Source: Selenobaculum gibii
Lineage (GTDB): Bacteria; Bacillota; Negativicutes; ICN-92133
DNA: 64,000 nucleotides
Assembly: GCF_030273445.1 (NCBI RefSeq)
Contig: NZ_CP120678.1
Span: 1,837,501-1,901,500 of the forward strand
Reading direction: 5' to 3'
Positions 1 to 8,094 of this stretch are shown in pieces. Below the pieces are notes generated by a model. That model ran no database searches. It saw only the letters and a program-made list of their open reading frames with translations, and was not told where the DNA came from. A program made the translations under genes and the position numbers. How positions within the stretch are numbered: the first letter of the stretch is position 1; each line of letters opens with the position of its first letter.

Positions 1-159
1 CCTATAAGTAGAAATACTATATAAAAGTGGATTTTCCTTGTCGTTTTAGTAGAAATTATTAAATATCTTACAAATCCCAAGGATTTAACACTTGAAAAAA
101 TTTTTTATAAGTGAACTTTATCAACAGTTCGTCTCATAACTAAAGTCTTTAACTAGATT

Positions 160-208
160 AAATATATGAAAAGATATGCACCCTTAATGCATATCTTTTC
201 ATATATTT
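160..208 (-). terminator. Terminator hairpin after cbiK
   Basis: A perfect stem of about 20 bp (arms 160-180 and 188-208, loop cccttaa) lies just past the stop of the first cbiK. The flanks are A/T-rich on both sides, so it could work in both directions. Positions 1-159 hold no gene I can recognise. Confidence 0.7.
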
Positions 209-218
209 TAATATTTTA

Positions 219-1100
219 TTATTTCAAAGCTTCAAGAGCATGTTCTACATAAATTGCTTGAATTGCCACGTTACGTCCAATTCCACCAAATTGAACTTTA
301 GTTTTATAACCATCCTTTTCAATCATAGATTTCCAAGAATCTTCTTCATCACCAGCCATATCATTATTGGCATGATCACCAGACACTACCATCAATGGCA
401 TAAATACTGCAGATTTATATCCACGTTCTTTAAACATCGCATACATGTCTTCAAAATTTGGATGGTCAACTTCTTCAACAACACCAATTAAAACAGACAT
501 TTTTTCAGCATCAAATGCAGCTTGTAATGTTTTATAAGTGTTGCCAAATGACTTGTTATTATCACGCGGCGAGCCATGCCCCATGAAAATGACAGCTTCA
601 TCTTTTTCTAAAGCTGGGAATTGTGTTGCTAAAGCAGTAGCCACAATTGCATAATCTTTTTCGTCAGTCATCAAAGGTTTTCCCACGGAAACTTTAGCAA
701 ACTCCTTTTCAAATTTGCTAACTGTTCCTAAAACTTTTCCTTCGTATTCTTCTCCATGAATCAAATGCGTTGGCTGAATTAAAATATCTTCATAGCCTTC
801 TGCTTTTAATTCTTTTAATGTTGTTTCTAAATCATTTACTTTAATTCCTTGGTTTTCTAACATACGTTTCATTACTATTTTAGATGTAAACGCTCTTCTA
901 AACTCACGATCAGGGAAAGCCTTCTTTAATGCATTTTCAATCCCTTCAATATCATTTTGTCTAGCTTCCTCAAAAGTAGTACCAAAACTTACAACAACTA
1001 AAGCTTTTTTACTATTTGCCTGTGCAACAGAAGCTCCCGTCATAAATACCGCTGAAACAGAAAAAACAACTGCCATTACTCCACATAATAAAGTTTTCAT
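219..1100 (-). CDS. cbiK: Exported sirohydrochlorin cobaltochelatase (CbiK family)
   Basis: CbiK inserts Co2+ into sirohydrochlorin in anaerobic cobalamin synthesis; periplasmic versions (CbiK-P) may instead act in metal or haem handling. The 293-residue product has a signal peptide (basic start, hydrophobic stretch, cleavage near AQA-N at about residue 28). Family motifs are visible: SFGTTFEEAR after the leader, PTHLIHGEEYE, FMGHGSP (catalytic His) and SGDHANNDMAGD...SWK (second His). The start chosen is the ATG at 1100, preceded by GGAGGATTTT; an ATG 21 bases upstream lies before this ribosome site. It sits downstream of a cobalamin riboswitch with terminator, so it should be switched off by B12. 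A second CbiK lies upstream. Export is inferred from the leader. Confidence 0.9.
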   Translation of the reverse strand: MKTLLCGVMAVVFSVSAVFMTGASVAQANSKKALVVVSFGTTFEEARQNDIEGIENALKKAFPDREFRRAFTSKIVMKRMLENQGIKVNDLETTLKELKAEGYEDILIQPTHLIHGEEYEGKVLGTVSKFEKEFAKVSVGKPLMTDEKDYAIVATALATQFPALEKDEAVIFMGHGSPRDNNKSFGNTYKTLQAAFDAEKMSVLIGVVEEVDHPNFEDMYAMFKERGYKSAVFMPLMVVSGDHANNDMAGDEEDSWKSMIEKDGYKTKVQFGGIGRNVAIQAIYVEHALEALK

Positions 1101-1126
1101 AAAATCCTCCCATATTTTCATCTTTA

Positions 1127-1165
1127 GAAAAATAAAAACCTTTTCTACTTCGCATAGAAAAGGTT
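1127..1165 (-). terminator. Riboswitch-controlled terminator upstream of cbiK
   Basis: An 11-bp perfect stem (1137-1147 with 1155-1165, loop cttcgca) is followed on the minus strand by a T-rich run. It lies between the cobalamin aptamer and the cbiK start, as expected for a transcription-terminating expression platform. Confidence 0.8.
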
Positions 1166-1204
1166 CATCATATTCAGTAATAAATATAAGACTGACGAAT
1201 CCCC

Positions 1205-1390
1205 CTCCCTATCGCTCGTAGGTATAACGGTGATGTTAAACAGGCAGTTCTCCTGGCTCTAGTTCATCGCTCACTCAGCCTTCCCAGAATTATTTCCAGT
1301 GACATTTTTGAGTTTGCTCCCTATTACAGTGGCGGGACCGCGTTGGCATTCAACCAACTTCCCTATTAAGTCCTTGCGGACACCTGTTTC
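1205..1390 (-). promoter_or_regulatory. Cobalamin (B12) riboswitch
   Basis: On the minus strand the conserved B12-box core is clear: GGGAAG, then AATGCCAACGCGGTCCCGC and CACTG, then the downstream stem region with GCCAGGAGAACTGCCTG. Only the exported cbiK lies downstream with the terminator at 1127-1165. Established knowledge: such elements repress B12 synthesis and uptake genes when adenosylcobalamin is abundant. The boundaries are approximate. Confidence 0.92.
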
Positions 1391-1462
1391 TTTTATTTAA
1401 TTTTACAATTGAATCGATTCGTGTCCAATAATACCATTAATGAATACCACTGTCAATAAAGA

Positions 1463-2254
1463 CTATAACAATTTCTTAATTTTTCCTATGTAAATCTCTT
1501 GTACCTCTTTATTTTCACAAATTCCATGCGGATAAACTTCCACCTCATACCCCGCCTGTTTTAATCTATTTTTCCATGAACTTTTATCATCAGTCAGCAA
1601 TTCCTGTTCTACATGTCCACCCGCAATAAATAATAATGGCATGAGAATAATTCTCCTGCCTTTAGACTTTACCGCCAAACGCTCTACTATATGCTCAAGA
1701 CTAAAACATTCCTCCATTAACCCAATAAATACAGGAAGCTTGATTTTATTAAATGTTGATTGCAATAATTTATATTCTTGTAAGCACCGATTTTTTACAC
1801 CATGCCCCATGAAAACAAATTCACAATCATCGAAATTCTTAAACTGCTTTTGTAGTGCACGGGCTAATAAAGTATAATTCACTTCATTTTCGCTTGCAGT
1901 TCCAACATACATTAATGGTTTTCCAATTTTTAAACTATTAAAAATCTGCCTCATTTTTTCTGCAACTTTAACAATTTTCTCTTCATACTCTTTTCCTGTC
2001 GCCAAATTTGTTGGCTGTATAACAACATCTAAAATACCTGCTTGTGCAAAGTCTTCTAAACATTCCTGAACACTTTTAACAGTAATTCCTTTGTTGTTAA
2101 GGTTTTTAGAAATAAATACTGAAGTAAAAGCGTTTTTGACAACTGCATCTGAAAAATTCAATTCTACTTGTTTAACAAAATCATTCAATAATGAATGTGC
2201 GTTTAAATTTGCAGATCCAAAACTTGTAATTAAAATTCCTTTTTTCTTTTCCAT
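1463..2254 (-). CDS. Cytoplasmic CbiK-like chelatase, divergent paralogue
   Basis: This 263-residue protein is of the CbiK anaerobic cobaltochelatase family but has no signal peptide, so it should be cytosolic. It shows SFGSANLN at the N-terminus, FMGHG (the catalytic His region) and a GGH corresponding to the second His. The motif that reads PTHLIHG in its neighbour is PTNLATG here, so one conserved His is Asn, and the acidic ND after the second His is also lost. Start ATG at 2254 has AAGGAA at good spacing. It lies upstream of the B12 riboswitch, so it is not under that element. It may use another tetrapyrrole or metal. Confidence 0.8.
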   Translation of the reverse strand: MEKKKGILITSFGSANLNAHSLLNDFVKQVELNFSDAVVKNAFTSVFISKNLNNKGITVKSVQECLEDFAQAGILDVVIQPTNLATGKEYEEKIVKVAEKMRQIFNSLKIGKPLMYVGTASENEVNYTLLARALQKQFKNFDDCEFVFMGHGVKNRCLQEYKLLQSTFNKIKLPVFIGLMEECFSLEHIVERLAVKSKGRRIILMPLLFIAGGHVEQELLTDDKSSWKNRLKQAGYEVEVYPHGICENKEVQEIYIGKIKKLL

Positions 2255-2283
2255 TTCAAATTCCTTTATGATAATAAAATAAC

Positions 2284-2314
2284 AAAAAGCCCTCTAACCT
2301 ATGTGTTAAAGGAC
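2284..2314 (-). terminator. Terminator of the four-tRNA cluster
   Basis: A 10-bp stem (2289-2298 with 2305-2314, including G-T pairs) with loop ctatgt is followed on the minus strand by TTTTTG. It lies between tRNA-Lys and the cbiK paralogue. Confidence 0.75.
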
Positions 2315-2328
2315 TTCTATCTCATAAA

Positions 2329-2404
2329 TGGTGATCCACCCGCGACTCGAACGCGGGACACCCTGATTAAAAGTCAGGTGCTCTACCGACTGAGCTAGTG
2401 GATC
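2329..2404 (-). tRNA. tRNA-Lys(TTT)
   Basis: Full cloverleaf with encoded CCA; acceptor GATCCAC pairs with GTGGATC, and the anticodon loop CTTTTAA gives TTT. Last gene of the cluster Arg-His-Gln-Lys. Confidence 0.97.
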
Positions 2405-2408
2405 AAAA

Positions 2409-2484
2409 TGGCTGGGGCAGCTGGACTCGAACCAACGCATGCGGGAGTCAAAGTCCCGTGCCTTACCAACTTGGCTATGCCCCA
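2409..2484 (-). tRNA. tRNA-Gln(TTG)
   Basis: Cloverleaf with encoded CCA; acceptor TGGGGCA pairs with TGCCCCA, and the anticodon loop CTTTGAC gives TTG. Confidence 0.96.
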
Positions 2485-2492
2485 GTATTTTA

Positions 2493-2569
2493 TGGGGTGA
2501 CTAGTGGGTCTCGAACCCACGAATACCGGAGCCACAATCCGGCGTGTTAACCGCTTCACCATAGCCACC
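2493..2569 (-). tRNA. tRNA-His(GTG)
   Basis: Acceptor GTGGCTA pairs with TAGTCAC, with the extra G at position -1 opposite a C discriminator as typical of tRNA-His; anticodon GTG; CCA is encoded. Confidence 0.96.
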
Positions 2570-2640
2570 ATAAAAACTGCTGTAAACCGTCATTTATTAT
2601 AACAAAGCAATAACTTTATGTCAACTTCTTTATAAATAAA

Positions 2641-2718
2641 TGGTGACCCTGGCAGGACTCGAACCTGCGACCCTTTGATTCGTAGTCAAATACTCTAATC
2701 CAACTGAGCTACAGAGTC
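2641..2718 (-). tRNA. tRNA-Arg(ACG)
   Basis: Acceptor GACTCTG pairs with CAGGGTC, anticodon loop CTACGAA gives ACG (wobble A, expected to become inosine), and CCA is encoded. First gene of the minus-strand tRNA cluster. Confidence 0.95.
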
Positions 2719-2804
2719 ACGTGCTTTACTTGTAATATTATATATATAAACAAATAGATTGTCAACATAATTTTTAAAGATATTTCAATAATTTTTAAAA
2801 TGAT

Positions 2805-3677
2805 TTATTTTGCTAAAATTTCTACACCATCATCAGTAATTAAAACAGTGTGTTCCCACTGTGCAGATAGCGAGTGATCTTTTGTATAAACAGTCCAATC
2901 ATCATTTTTATCTATATAAACAGCATATTTTCCTGTATTAATCATTGGTTCAACCGTTAATACCATACCTGGGACAAGAAGCATTCCTGTTCCAGCTTCA
3001 CCAACATGAGGTACAAATGGTTCTTCGTGGAATTTCTTTCCAATTCCATGTCCTCCTAAATCCGTTACTACTGAATAACCATGCGCATGCGCATGTAATT
3101 GTACAGCTGCACCAATATCTCCCAAAAATCCCCATGGACGAATAGCTTCAATTCCTTTTATCATACATTCACGTGCTACACGAACCAATTTTTCAGCCTC
3201 TTCACTTACATTGCCAATCATAAACATTCTCGATGCATCCGCATAATATCCATTGTAAATCGTTGTGATATCCACGTTGACAATATCACCATCTTTTAAA
3301 ATTGTATCTTTAGATGGAATTCCGTGACATACAACATCATTAATTGAAACACAAATACTCTTTGGATATCCTTCATAATTTAAGCAAGCCGGAATGCCTC
3401 CTTGTGAAACAATATATTCATGAGCCAATTGGTTTAGCATCTCTGTATCAACGCCAACTTTCATATGCTCTGCAACTAAATCTAATGCTGCATCATTAAT
3501 GACCGCACTTTTTTTTATTCCTTCAATATCGGTTGGTGTCTTTATAATTGTATGAGGTGGGCGAATTTGACCTTTATAAAAATCCAGTTTTATACTCATT
3601 ATCTTTTCATCAAATTCCAAGTGACATTTTTTGTATTTTTTCCCACTTCCACACCAACATTGCGAATTTCTATCCAT
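2805..3677 (-). CDS. map: Methionine aminopeptidase type I with SEC-C zinc motif
   Basis: Removes the initiator Met from nascent proteins. The 290-residue product begins with a SEC-C-like zinc motif (CWCGSGKKYKKCH, residues 6-18), followed by the M24 fold. Metal ligands are recognisable: NVDITTIYNGYYADASR (two Asp), GHGIGKKFHEEP (His), TVEP and the late Glu in QWEHTVLI. The ATG at 3677 is chosen because GGAAAGAGGG lies 8 bases upstream and the SEC-C motif begins directly after it; extending upstream only adds a hydrophobic unlikely leader. The SEC-C-plus-MAP arrangement is known in Firmicutes. Confidence 0.95.
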   Translation of the reverse strand: MDRNSQCWCGSGKKYKKCHLEFDEKIMSIKLDFYKGQIRPPHTIIKTPTDIEGIKKSAVINDAALDLVAEHMKVGVDTEMLNQLAHEYIVSQGGIPACLNYEGYPKSICVSINDVVCHGIPSKDTILKDGDIVNVDITTIYNGYYADASRMFMIGNVSEEAEKLVRVARECMIKGIEAIRPWGFLGDIGAAVQLHAHAHGYSVVTDLGGHGIGKKFHEEPFVPHVGEAGTGMLLVPGMVLTVEPMINTGKYAVYIDKNDDWTVYTKDHSLSAQWEHTVLITDDGVEILAK

Positions 3678-3772
3678 GTATTTATCCCTCTTTCCGTCTT
3701 TTACAATGTAATTATTATATACCGTAAGTAGAAAAAACAAAAGGCTTGCTTTTATTCTATGCAATTTAGAAT

Positions 3773-4450
3773 TTATTTTACATTTAATCTTTTTTTGAAA
3801 AATGGCAAACAAAAAATTAAATTGCCATGTTCATCAGGATAACTAAGCCTCGGTAAATAAACTCTTACCATGCTACCTACCAAAAAAGCGGAAATCACCG
3901 TACCTTCCCGAATACCACGAATTTCGCCAAAGTAAATCAAAGATAACGTAAGCGCTATAATTACAAGTGAAACATCAAAAGCGATTTTTGTATAACCAAA
4001 ATTAAACTTCCACTGCATTGCAATCGCATTTACTAAGCCTTCGCCTGACATCATAACTACATTGCCAATTACCTGCAACGTGACTCCTAATCCCAACAAA
4101 GCGCAGCCAATAAACAATAATAATAATTTAAATAAGTAATTTTCTGGCTGTATCAGAGAAAATAAAAGCATCGCCAGATCTATAAAACAACTAAAAATTA
4201 GCGTCATTGGAATCTGCAAAAATTGAATGTACTGAAACTGCCGTCGTAAAATAAATATTTGCCCTATAATAAAAAGCATATTAACAATGAATGTAAAACC
4301 ACCTAAAGTAATCGGATAACGAAAGCTTAAGATATAAGGTACACTTGAAATCGGCGATGTTCCCAAGAAACTTTGAATAATTAAAGCAATGCCTAATGCC
4401 ATAAAGAAAATTCCACATATAAACAAACAATATCGTTTTAAAACGGTCAC
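3773..4450 (-). CDS. YczE/YyaS-like integral membrane protein
   Basis: A 225-residue protein with about five hydrophobic helices. It resembles the YczE/YyaS group of membrane proteins of unknown transport role (N-terminal GTSPISSVPY, central GLGVTLQVIGNVVMMSGEGL). It starts with GTG at 4450 behind GAAGGTG. It lies 95 bp upstream of map and directly downstream of tRNA-Val with a terminator between. No substrate can be assigned. Confidence 0.75.
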   Translation of the reverse strand: MTVLKRYCLFICGIFFMALGIALIIQSFLGTSPISSVPYILSFRYPITLGGFTFIVNMLFIIGQIFILRRQFQYIQFLQIPMTLIFSCFIDLAMLLFSLIQPENYLFKLLLLFIGCALLGLGVTLQVIGNVVMMSGEGLVNAIAMQWKFNFGYTKIAFDVSLVIIALTLSLIYFGEIRGIREGTVISAFLVGSMVRVYLPRLSYPDEHGNLIFCLPFFKKRLNVK

Positions 4451-4483
4451 TTTGTTTCACCTTCTTTAATTTCTAAACTATAT

Positions 4484-4512
4484 AAAAACAAAACCCTCAT
4501 CAAAGATGAGGG
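4484..4512 (-). terminator. Terminator after tRNA Asn-Glu-Val cluster
   Basis: Stem CCCTCATC/GATGAGGG (4494-4501 with 4505-4512) is followed on the minus strand by TTTTGTTTTTA. Confidence 0.8.
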
Positions 4513-4527
4513 TAATATTTCTTAGTA

Positions 4528-4603
4528 TGGTGGGCGATAACAGGATCGAACTGCTGACATCCTGCTTGTAAGGCAGGCGCTCTCCCAGCTGAGCTAATCG
4601 CCC
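4528..4603 (-). tRNA. tRNA-Val(TAC)
   Basis: Acceptor GGGCGAT pairs with ATCGCCC, anticodon loop CTTACAA gives TAC, CCA encoded. Confidence 0.96.
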
Positions 4604-4612
4604 ATATAAAAT

Positions 4613-4687
4613 TGGTGACGCGTACGGGATTCGAACCCGTGAAGCCGCCGTGAAAGGGCGGTGTCTTAACCACTTGACCAACGCGCC
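4613..4687 (-). tRNA. tRNA-Glu(TTC)
   Basis: Acceptor GGCGCGT pairs with ACGCGTC, anticodon loop CTTTCAC gives TTC, CCA encoded. Confidence 0.96.
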
Positions 4688-4688
4688 A

Positions 4689-4764
4689 TGGCTCCTTGAG
4701 TAGGACTCGAACCTACGACCGATCGGTTAACAGCCGATTGCTCTACCAACTGAGCTATCAAGGA
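4689..4764 (-). tRNA. tRNA-Asn(GTT)
   Basis: Acceptor TCCTTGA pairs with TCAAGGA, anticodon loop CTGTTAA gives GTT, CCA encoded. Confidence 0.96.
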
Positions 4765-4907
4765 AGGAACATTTATTATTATAGCGGATTATTTTAAATA
4801 ATGCAAGTACTTTTTTTATTTTTTTTGCAGGTTTTATAAATTTTTTTCCGAATTCTATCTAATACTAGCTTTAAACGCTAAATAACATCTAAAGGAGTCT
4901 TTATTTC

Positions 4908-6020
4908 ATGGATCCAAGAATAGAAAAATTGGCTCATCAATTAATTCACTACTCAACAAGATTGCAAAAAGGTGAAAAAATCCTCATTGAAGTATTCGAC
5001 GATGCACATCCACTTGCAAAAGCATTGATTAAAGAAGTATACAAAGTAGGTGCACTTCCTTTCCTAACCGTCAAAAGCAATGTCTTACAAAGAGAACTAT
5101 TGCTAGGTGCAAGCAGAGAGCAACTCGACTTTATCGCCTCTTATGAATCTATACGTATGCGTGACATGAATGCCTATCTCGGTATACGCGCAAGTCAAAA
5201 TGTCAGTGAACTCTCCGATGTACCAAGTGAAAAAATGAGTTTATATCAGCAGTATTGGCAACATCCAGTCCACAGTAATATCCGTGTTCCTCATACGAAA
5301 TGGTGCGTTATGCGCTACCCTAATGGTGCAATGGCACAACTTGCTAATATGAGCAGTGAACAGTTTGAAGATTTCTATTTCAACGTATGTAACCTCGATT
5401 ATGCAAGAATGGCTGAATCAATGACACCACTTATTCAGCTAATGAATCATACAGACAAAGTAAAAATCGTGGGTCCTAATACCGATTTGACTTTTTCGAT
5501 CAAAGATATTCCCGCAGTAAAATGTTGCGGTCTCCGCAATATTCCCGATGGTGAAGTTTATACCGCACCAGTTAAGACTTCTGTAAACGGAAAACTATCC
5601 TATAATACACCTGCCGTTTATCAGGGGGTATCTTACGAAAATATTTCTTTAGAATTCAAAAACGGAAAAATTGTAAATGCAACAGCAAATCATACAGAGC
5701 AAATCAATAAGGTATTTGATACTGATGACGGATCTCGTTTTATCGGTGAATTCGCACTTGGTGTAAACCCATATATCACAAAGCCGATGAAAGATACTTT
5801 ATTTGATGAAAAAATTTCCGGAAGTTTTCATTTTACCCCAGGTATGGCTTATAAAGAAGCGAATAATGGAAACTCCTCCTCCATTCATTGGGATTTAGTT
5901 TGTATTCAAACTTCTGAATATGGCGGTGGTGAAATCTATTTTGATGATGTATTAATCAGAAAAGATGGACTCTTCACCATACCAGAACTTCAAGGACTCA
6001 ATCCTGAAAATTTAAAATAG
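4908..6020 (+). CDS. M29-family metallo-aminopeptidase
   Basis: A cytosolic aminopeptidase of the PepS/AmpS (M29) family that trims N-terminal residues from peptides using two metal ions. Its 370 residues match the usual length. Ligand-bearing motifs are present in order: PDGEVYTAP (Glu, near residue 217), GEFALGVNP (Glu), SGSFHFTPGMAY (His and Tyr) and SSIHWDLV (His and Asp). The ATG at 4908 has AAGGAGT upstream. Single gene with an own promoter region and a stem-loop after it. Substrate preference cannot be read from sequence. Confidence 0.92.
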   Translation: MDPRIEKLAHQLIHYSTRLQKGEKILIEVFDDAHPLAKALIKEVYKVGALPFLTVKSNVLQRELLLGASREQLDFIASYESIRMRDMNAYLGIRASQNVSELSDVPSEKMSLYQQYWQHPVHSNIRVPHTKWCVMRYPNGAMAQLANMSSEQFEDFYFNVCNLDYARMAESMTPLIQLMNHTDKVKIVGPNTDLTFSIKDIPAVKCCGLRNIPDGEVYTAPVKTSVNGKLSYNTPAVYQGVSYENISLEFKNGKIVNATANHTEQINKVFDTDDGSRFIGEFALGVNPYITKPMKDTLFDEKISGSFHFTPGMAYKEANNGNSSSIHWDLVCIQTSEYGGGEIYFDDVLIRKDGLFTIPELQGLNPENLK

Positions 6021-6036
6021 CATTCCAAACGTTTCT

Positions 6037-6074
6037 GACTGGAAATAATACTTGCTCTTCGCTTATTTCCAGTC
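6037..6074 (+). terminator. Stem-loop after the M29 peptidase gene
   Basis: A perfect 12-bp stem GACTGGAAATAA/TTATTTCCAGTC (6037-6048 with 6063-6074). The following T-tract is interrupted (aaaacttttac), so termination strength is uncertain. Confidence 0.55.
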
Positions 6075-6110
6075 AAAACTTTTACTTTACATAAAGAAAG
6101 AGGTATTTCG

Positions 6111-7109
6111 ATGATTATTATTAATCATTCTATATTACATATATTTGATTTCAATTCAGGTGTAACTGTTTTTTCTGATAAAGAATTAGCCATAGAAAAT
6201 AGTGTAGAAACATTCTTGCTAAAACACTTAGAAAAATCATTTACCGACACTAATCTTAAAACAGGTAATTTTTATGAAACCAGTCCATTTAAATCTTCCC
6301 TTAGTAGTTATTTAAATGAGGAACTTCCTTTTGTTGATTTTTCTAAAGCACTCGCCAATTATGCTTATACAATGATTCAACGGGTCGAAAATCCTGAATC
6401 TACCGATCTTTTAATCTGTGACATTGATGTAGATACTGTCCGTTATATCGCTTTATTAAAATGCAATAATCGTATGGGCTTTGTTCATCAAGTCATGCAA
6501 GATGATGGTGGTGTTAAAAATGATATTATCAACCATTACGCGATTATGCCCATGTTATCACAAAAAATTGATGAATGTGCATTTATTAATGCTGAAACAT
6601 TAGAAATTAAATTTACAGATAAAAAATACTCTATCGATGGTGATGCTGCATTTCTTCTTTCTGACTATATTTTGCAATGTAACTTTCAACTATCAAGTAA
6701 AGACTCATTAAAAGCAATGCAGACAATTGCCAAAAAAATAGCTGAAGATCATGGGCAGAATAGCGTCGACGCCATAGTAAAAACTAAAAACTACATTGTA
6801 GATAATATTGAATACTCTGAATCTGTAAATCCCGAAACATTAGGTAGGCAAGTCTTTGCCTCCTCCCCTATGCTGCAAGAGGAATATATTAAAGAGATTC
6901 GAACTGCTGGAATCAGCTCTCAAGTGAATCTTGATCGTGAATTTGCCATCAAAAAAACAAAAACGCACAGAATTAAAACTGACACAGGTATTGAATTAAT
7001 TATCCCTGTTGAATACTTTGAAAATCAAGACTACGTTGAATTTATCAATAATCAAAATGGTACCGTCTCTATCAACTTGAAAAATATTGCAAAACTCATC
7101 AATAAGTAA
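6111..7109 (+). CDS. Nucleoid-associated protein NA37/YejK family
   Basis: A 332-residue protein of the 37-kDa nucleoid-associated family (NdpA/YejK, PF04245). Family members bind DNA and localise to the nucleoid, though their role is poorly known. Features match the family: N-terminal INHSILHIFDFNSG, the ALLKCNNRMGFVHQV strand pair, and a C-terminal RIKTDTGIELIIPVEYF. RBS AAAGAGG lies before the ATG. It is a single gene ending in a strong bidirectional hairpin. Calling it nucleoid-associated is by family resemblance. Confidence 0.85.
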   Translation: MIIINHSILHIFDFNSGVTVFSDKELAIENSVETFLLKHLEKSFTDTNLKTGNFYETSPFKSSLSSYLNEELPFVDFSKALANYAYTMIQRVENPESTDLLICDIDVDTVRYIALLKCNNRMGFVHQVMQDDGGVKNDIINHYAIMPMLSQKIDECAFINAETLEIKFTDKKYSIDGDAAFLLSDYILQCNFQLSSKDSLKAMQTIAKKIAEDHGQNSVDAIVKTKNYIVDNIEYSESVNPETLGRQVFASSPMLQEEYIKEIRTAGISSQVNLDREFAIKKTKTHRIKTDTGIELIIPVEYFENQDYVEFINNQNGTVSINLKNIAKLINK

Positions 7110-7112
7110 AAG

Positions 7113-7153
7113 GAAATCCATATGTATGCATCACTTCCATACATATGGATTTC
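7113..7153. terminator. Bidirectional terminator between convergent genes
   Basis: A long inverted repeat (arms about 7113-7128 and 7138-7152, AAATCCATATGTATG) sits between the stops of the NA37 gene and the convergent ElyC-like gene. Confidence 0.75.
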
Positions 7154-7155
7154 TT

Positions 7156-7908
7156 TCATTTCATTACCCTTCCACCTAATATTCCTAACCATTCATGAAA
7201 AAATATACAGGAAGTTTGTAAAGCGAAACTTGATGGAACCATTTTATTTACATAAAAGTCATTTTTACCACTTACTAAATAATCCGTTGGAACGGGCAAA
7301 GCATCAATGCCTTCTTTCTTAAAATTCATCATAGAACGCTCCATATGAAATGCAGATGTAACTAAGATTGCTTTTTCATATCCATTTTGCTTCATAATTT
7401 CGTGTACCAATTGCGCATTCTGCCGCGTATTTAAACTATTGTCTTCAATGATGATTTTTTCTTCTGCGACACCAATCCCCATTAGCATTCTCTTTGCAAC
7501 TAAAGCCTCTCTGCCTGAATCAGAAAAAACCTTTCCACCAGACACAACAATCGGAATCTTTAGTTGATGTTGTAACCTCGCTGCCATCAATAAACGATTT
7601 GCTGCACTGCCAGATAAGTTTCCCTCTCCATCAATATCCGGAGTTTCCGCTGTAGCACCTCCGCCCAGCATAATGATAACATCCCCATGAATCGTTTCTG
7701 GAACCGTATATCGACTTTCTAAAGAATGAACTAAATAAGAACTAACATAGGAAGTAGAAAAAATATAAAAAAATAATGTAATTCCCATCAAAATTTTTGA
7801 CCAAAACCGATTCGTTCGCCAAATTAAAATACTTACGAAAAAGAAAAGAAGAATAAAAATACCCGGTGGTAATAAAAAAGCAGCTATATTTTTTAAAGCA
7901 TAAATCAA
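7156..7908 (-). CDS. ElyC/SanA/YdcF-type DUF218 membrane protein
   Basis: A 250-residue protein with two N-terminal membrane helices (about residues 9-30 and 38-60) and a DUF218 domain. Motifs are DVIIMLGGGA, GSAANRLLMAARL, IVVSGG, SLNTRQNA and the VTSAFHMERSM segment. ElyC/YdcF relatives act at the cell envelope in Gram-negative bacteria, but a biochemical activity is not established. Start TTG at 7908 with GGGAGG upstream; no better ATG is in frame. Confidence 0.82.
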   Translation of the reverse strand: MIYALKNIAAFLLPPGIFILLFFFVSILIWRTNRFWSKILMGITLFFYIFSTSYVSSYLVHSLESRYTVPETIHGDVIIMLGGGATAETPDIDGEGNLSGSAANRLLMAARLQHQLKIPIVVSGGKVFSDSGREALVAKRMLMGIGVAEEKIIIEDNSLNTRQNAQLVHEIMKQNGYEKAILVTSAFHMERSMMNFKKEGIDALPVPTDYLVSGKNDFYVNKMVPSSFALQTSCIFFHEWLGILGGRVMK

Positions 7909-8052
7909 TATGATTTACCTCCCCTCTATTTTTTTATTAATTTTATCAAAACTATATCTAACATGCAAAAATTTCCCCAAACTATGAGATTGAAAAATTA
8001 TCTATTTATATATCAAATTAAATTCTTGCTTAAAATCAATTTAATATATAAA

Positions 8053-8078
8053 TAGACAGGTTCTCCCGAACCTGTCTA
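8053..8078 (-). terminator. Terminator of the GDPD gene
   Basis: Stem AGACAGGTTC/GAACCTGTCT (8054-8063 with 8068-8077, loop tccc) lies 17 bases past the stop. Confidence 0.7.
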
Positions 8079-8094
8079 AAGCGTTATTTATTGT

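Noticed and set aside
4478-4681. Open frame of 67 codons on the minus strand
   Set aside because: It runs through tRNA-Val and tRNA-Glu; the tRNA cloverleaves explain the sequence.
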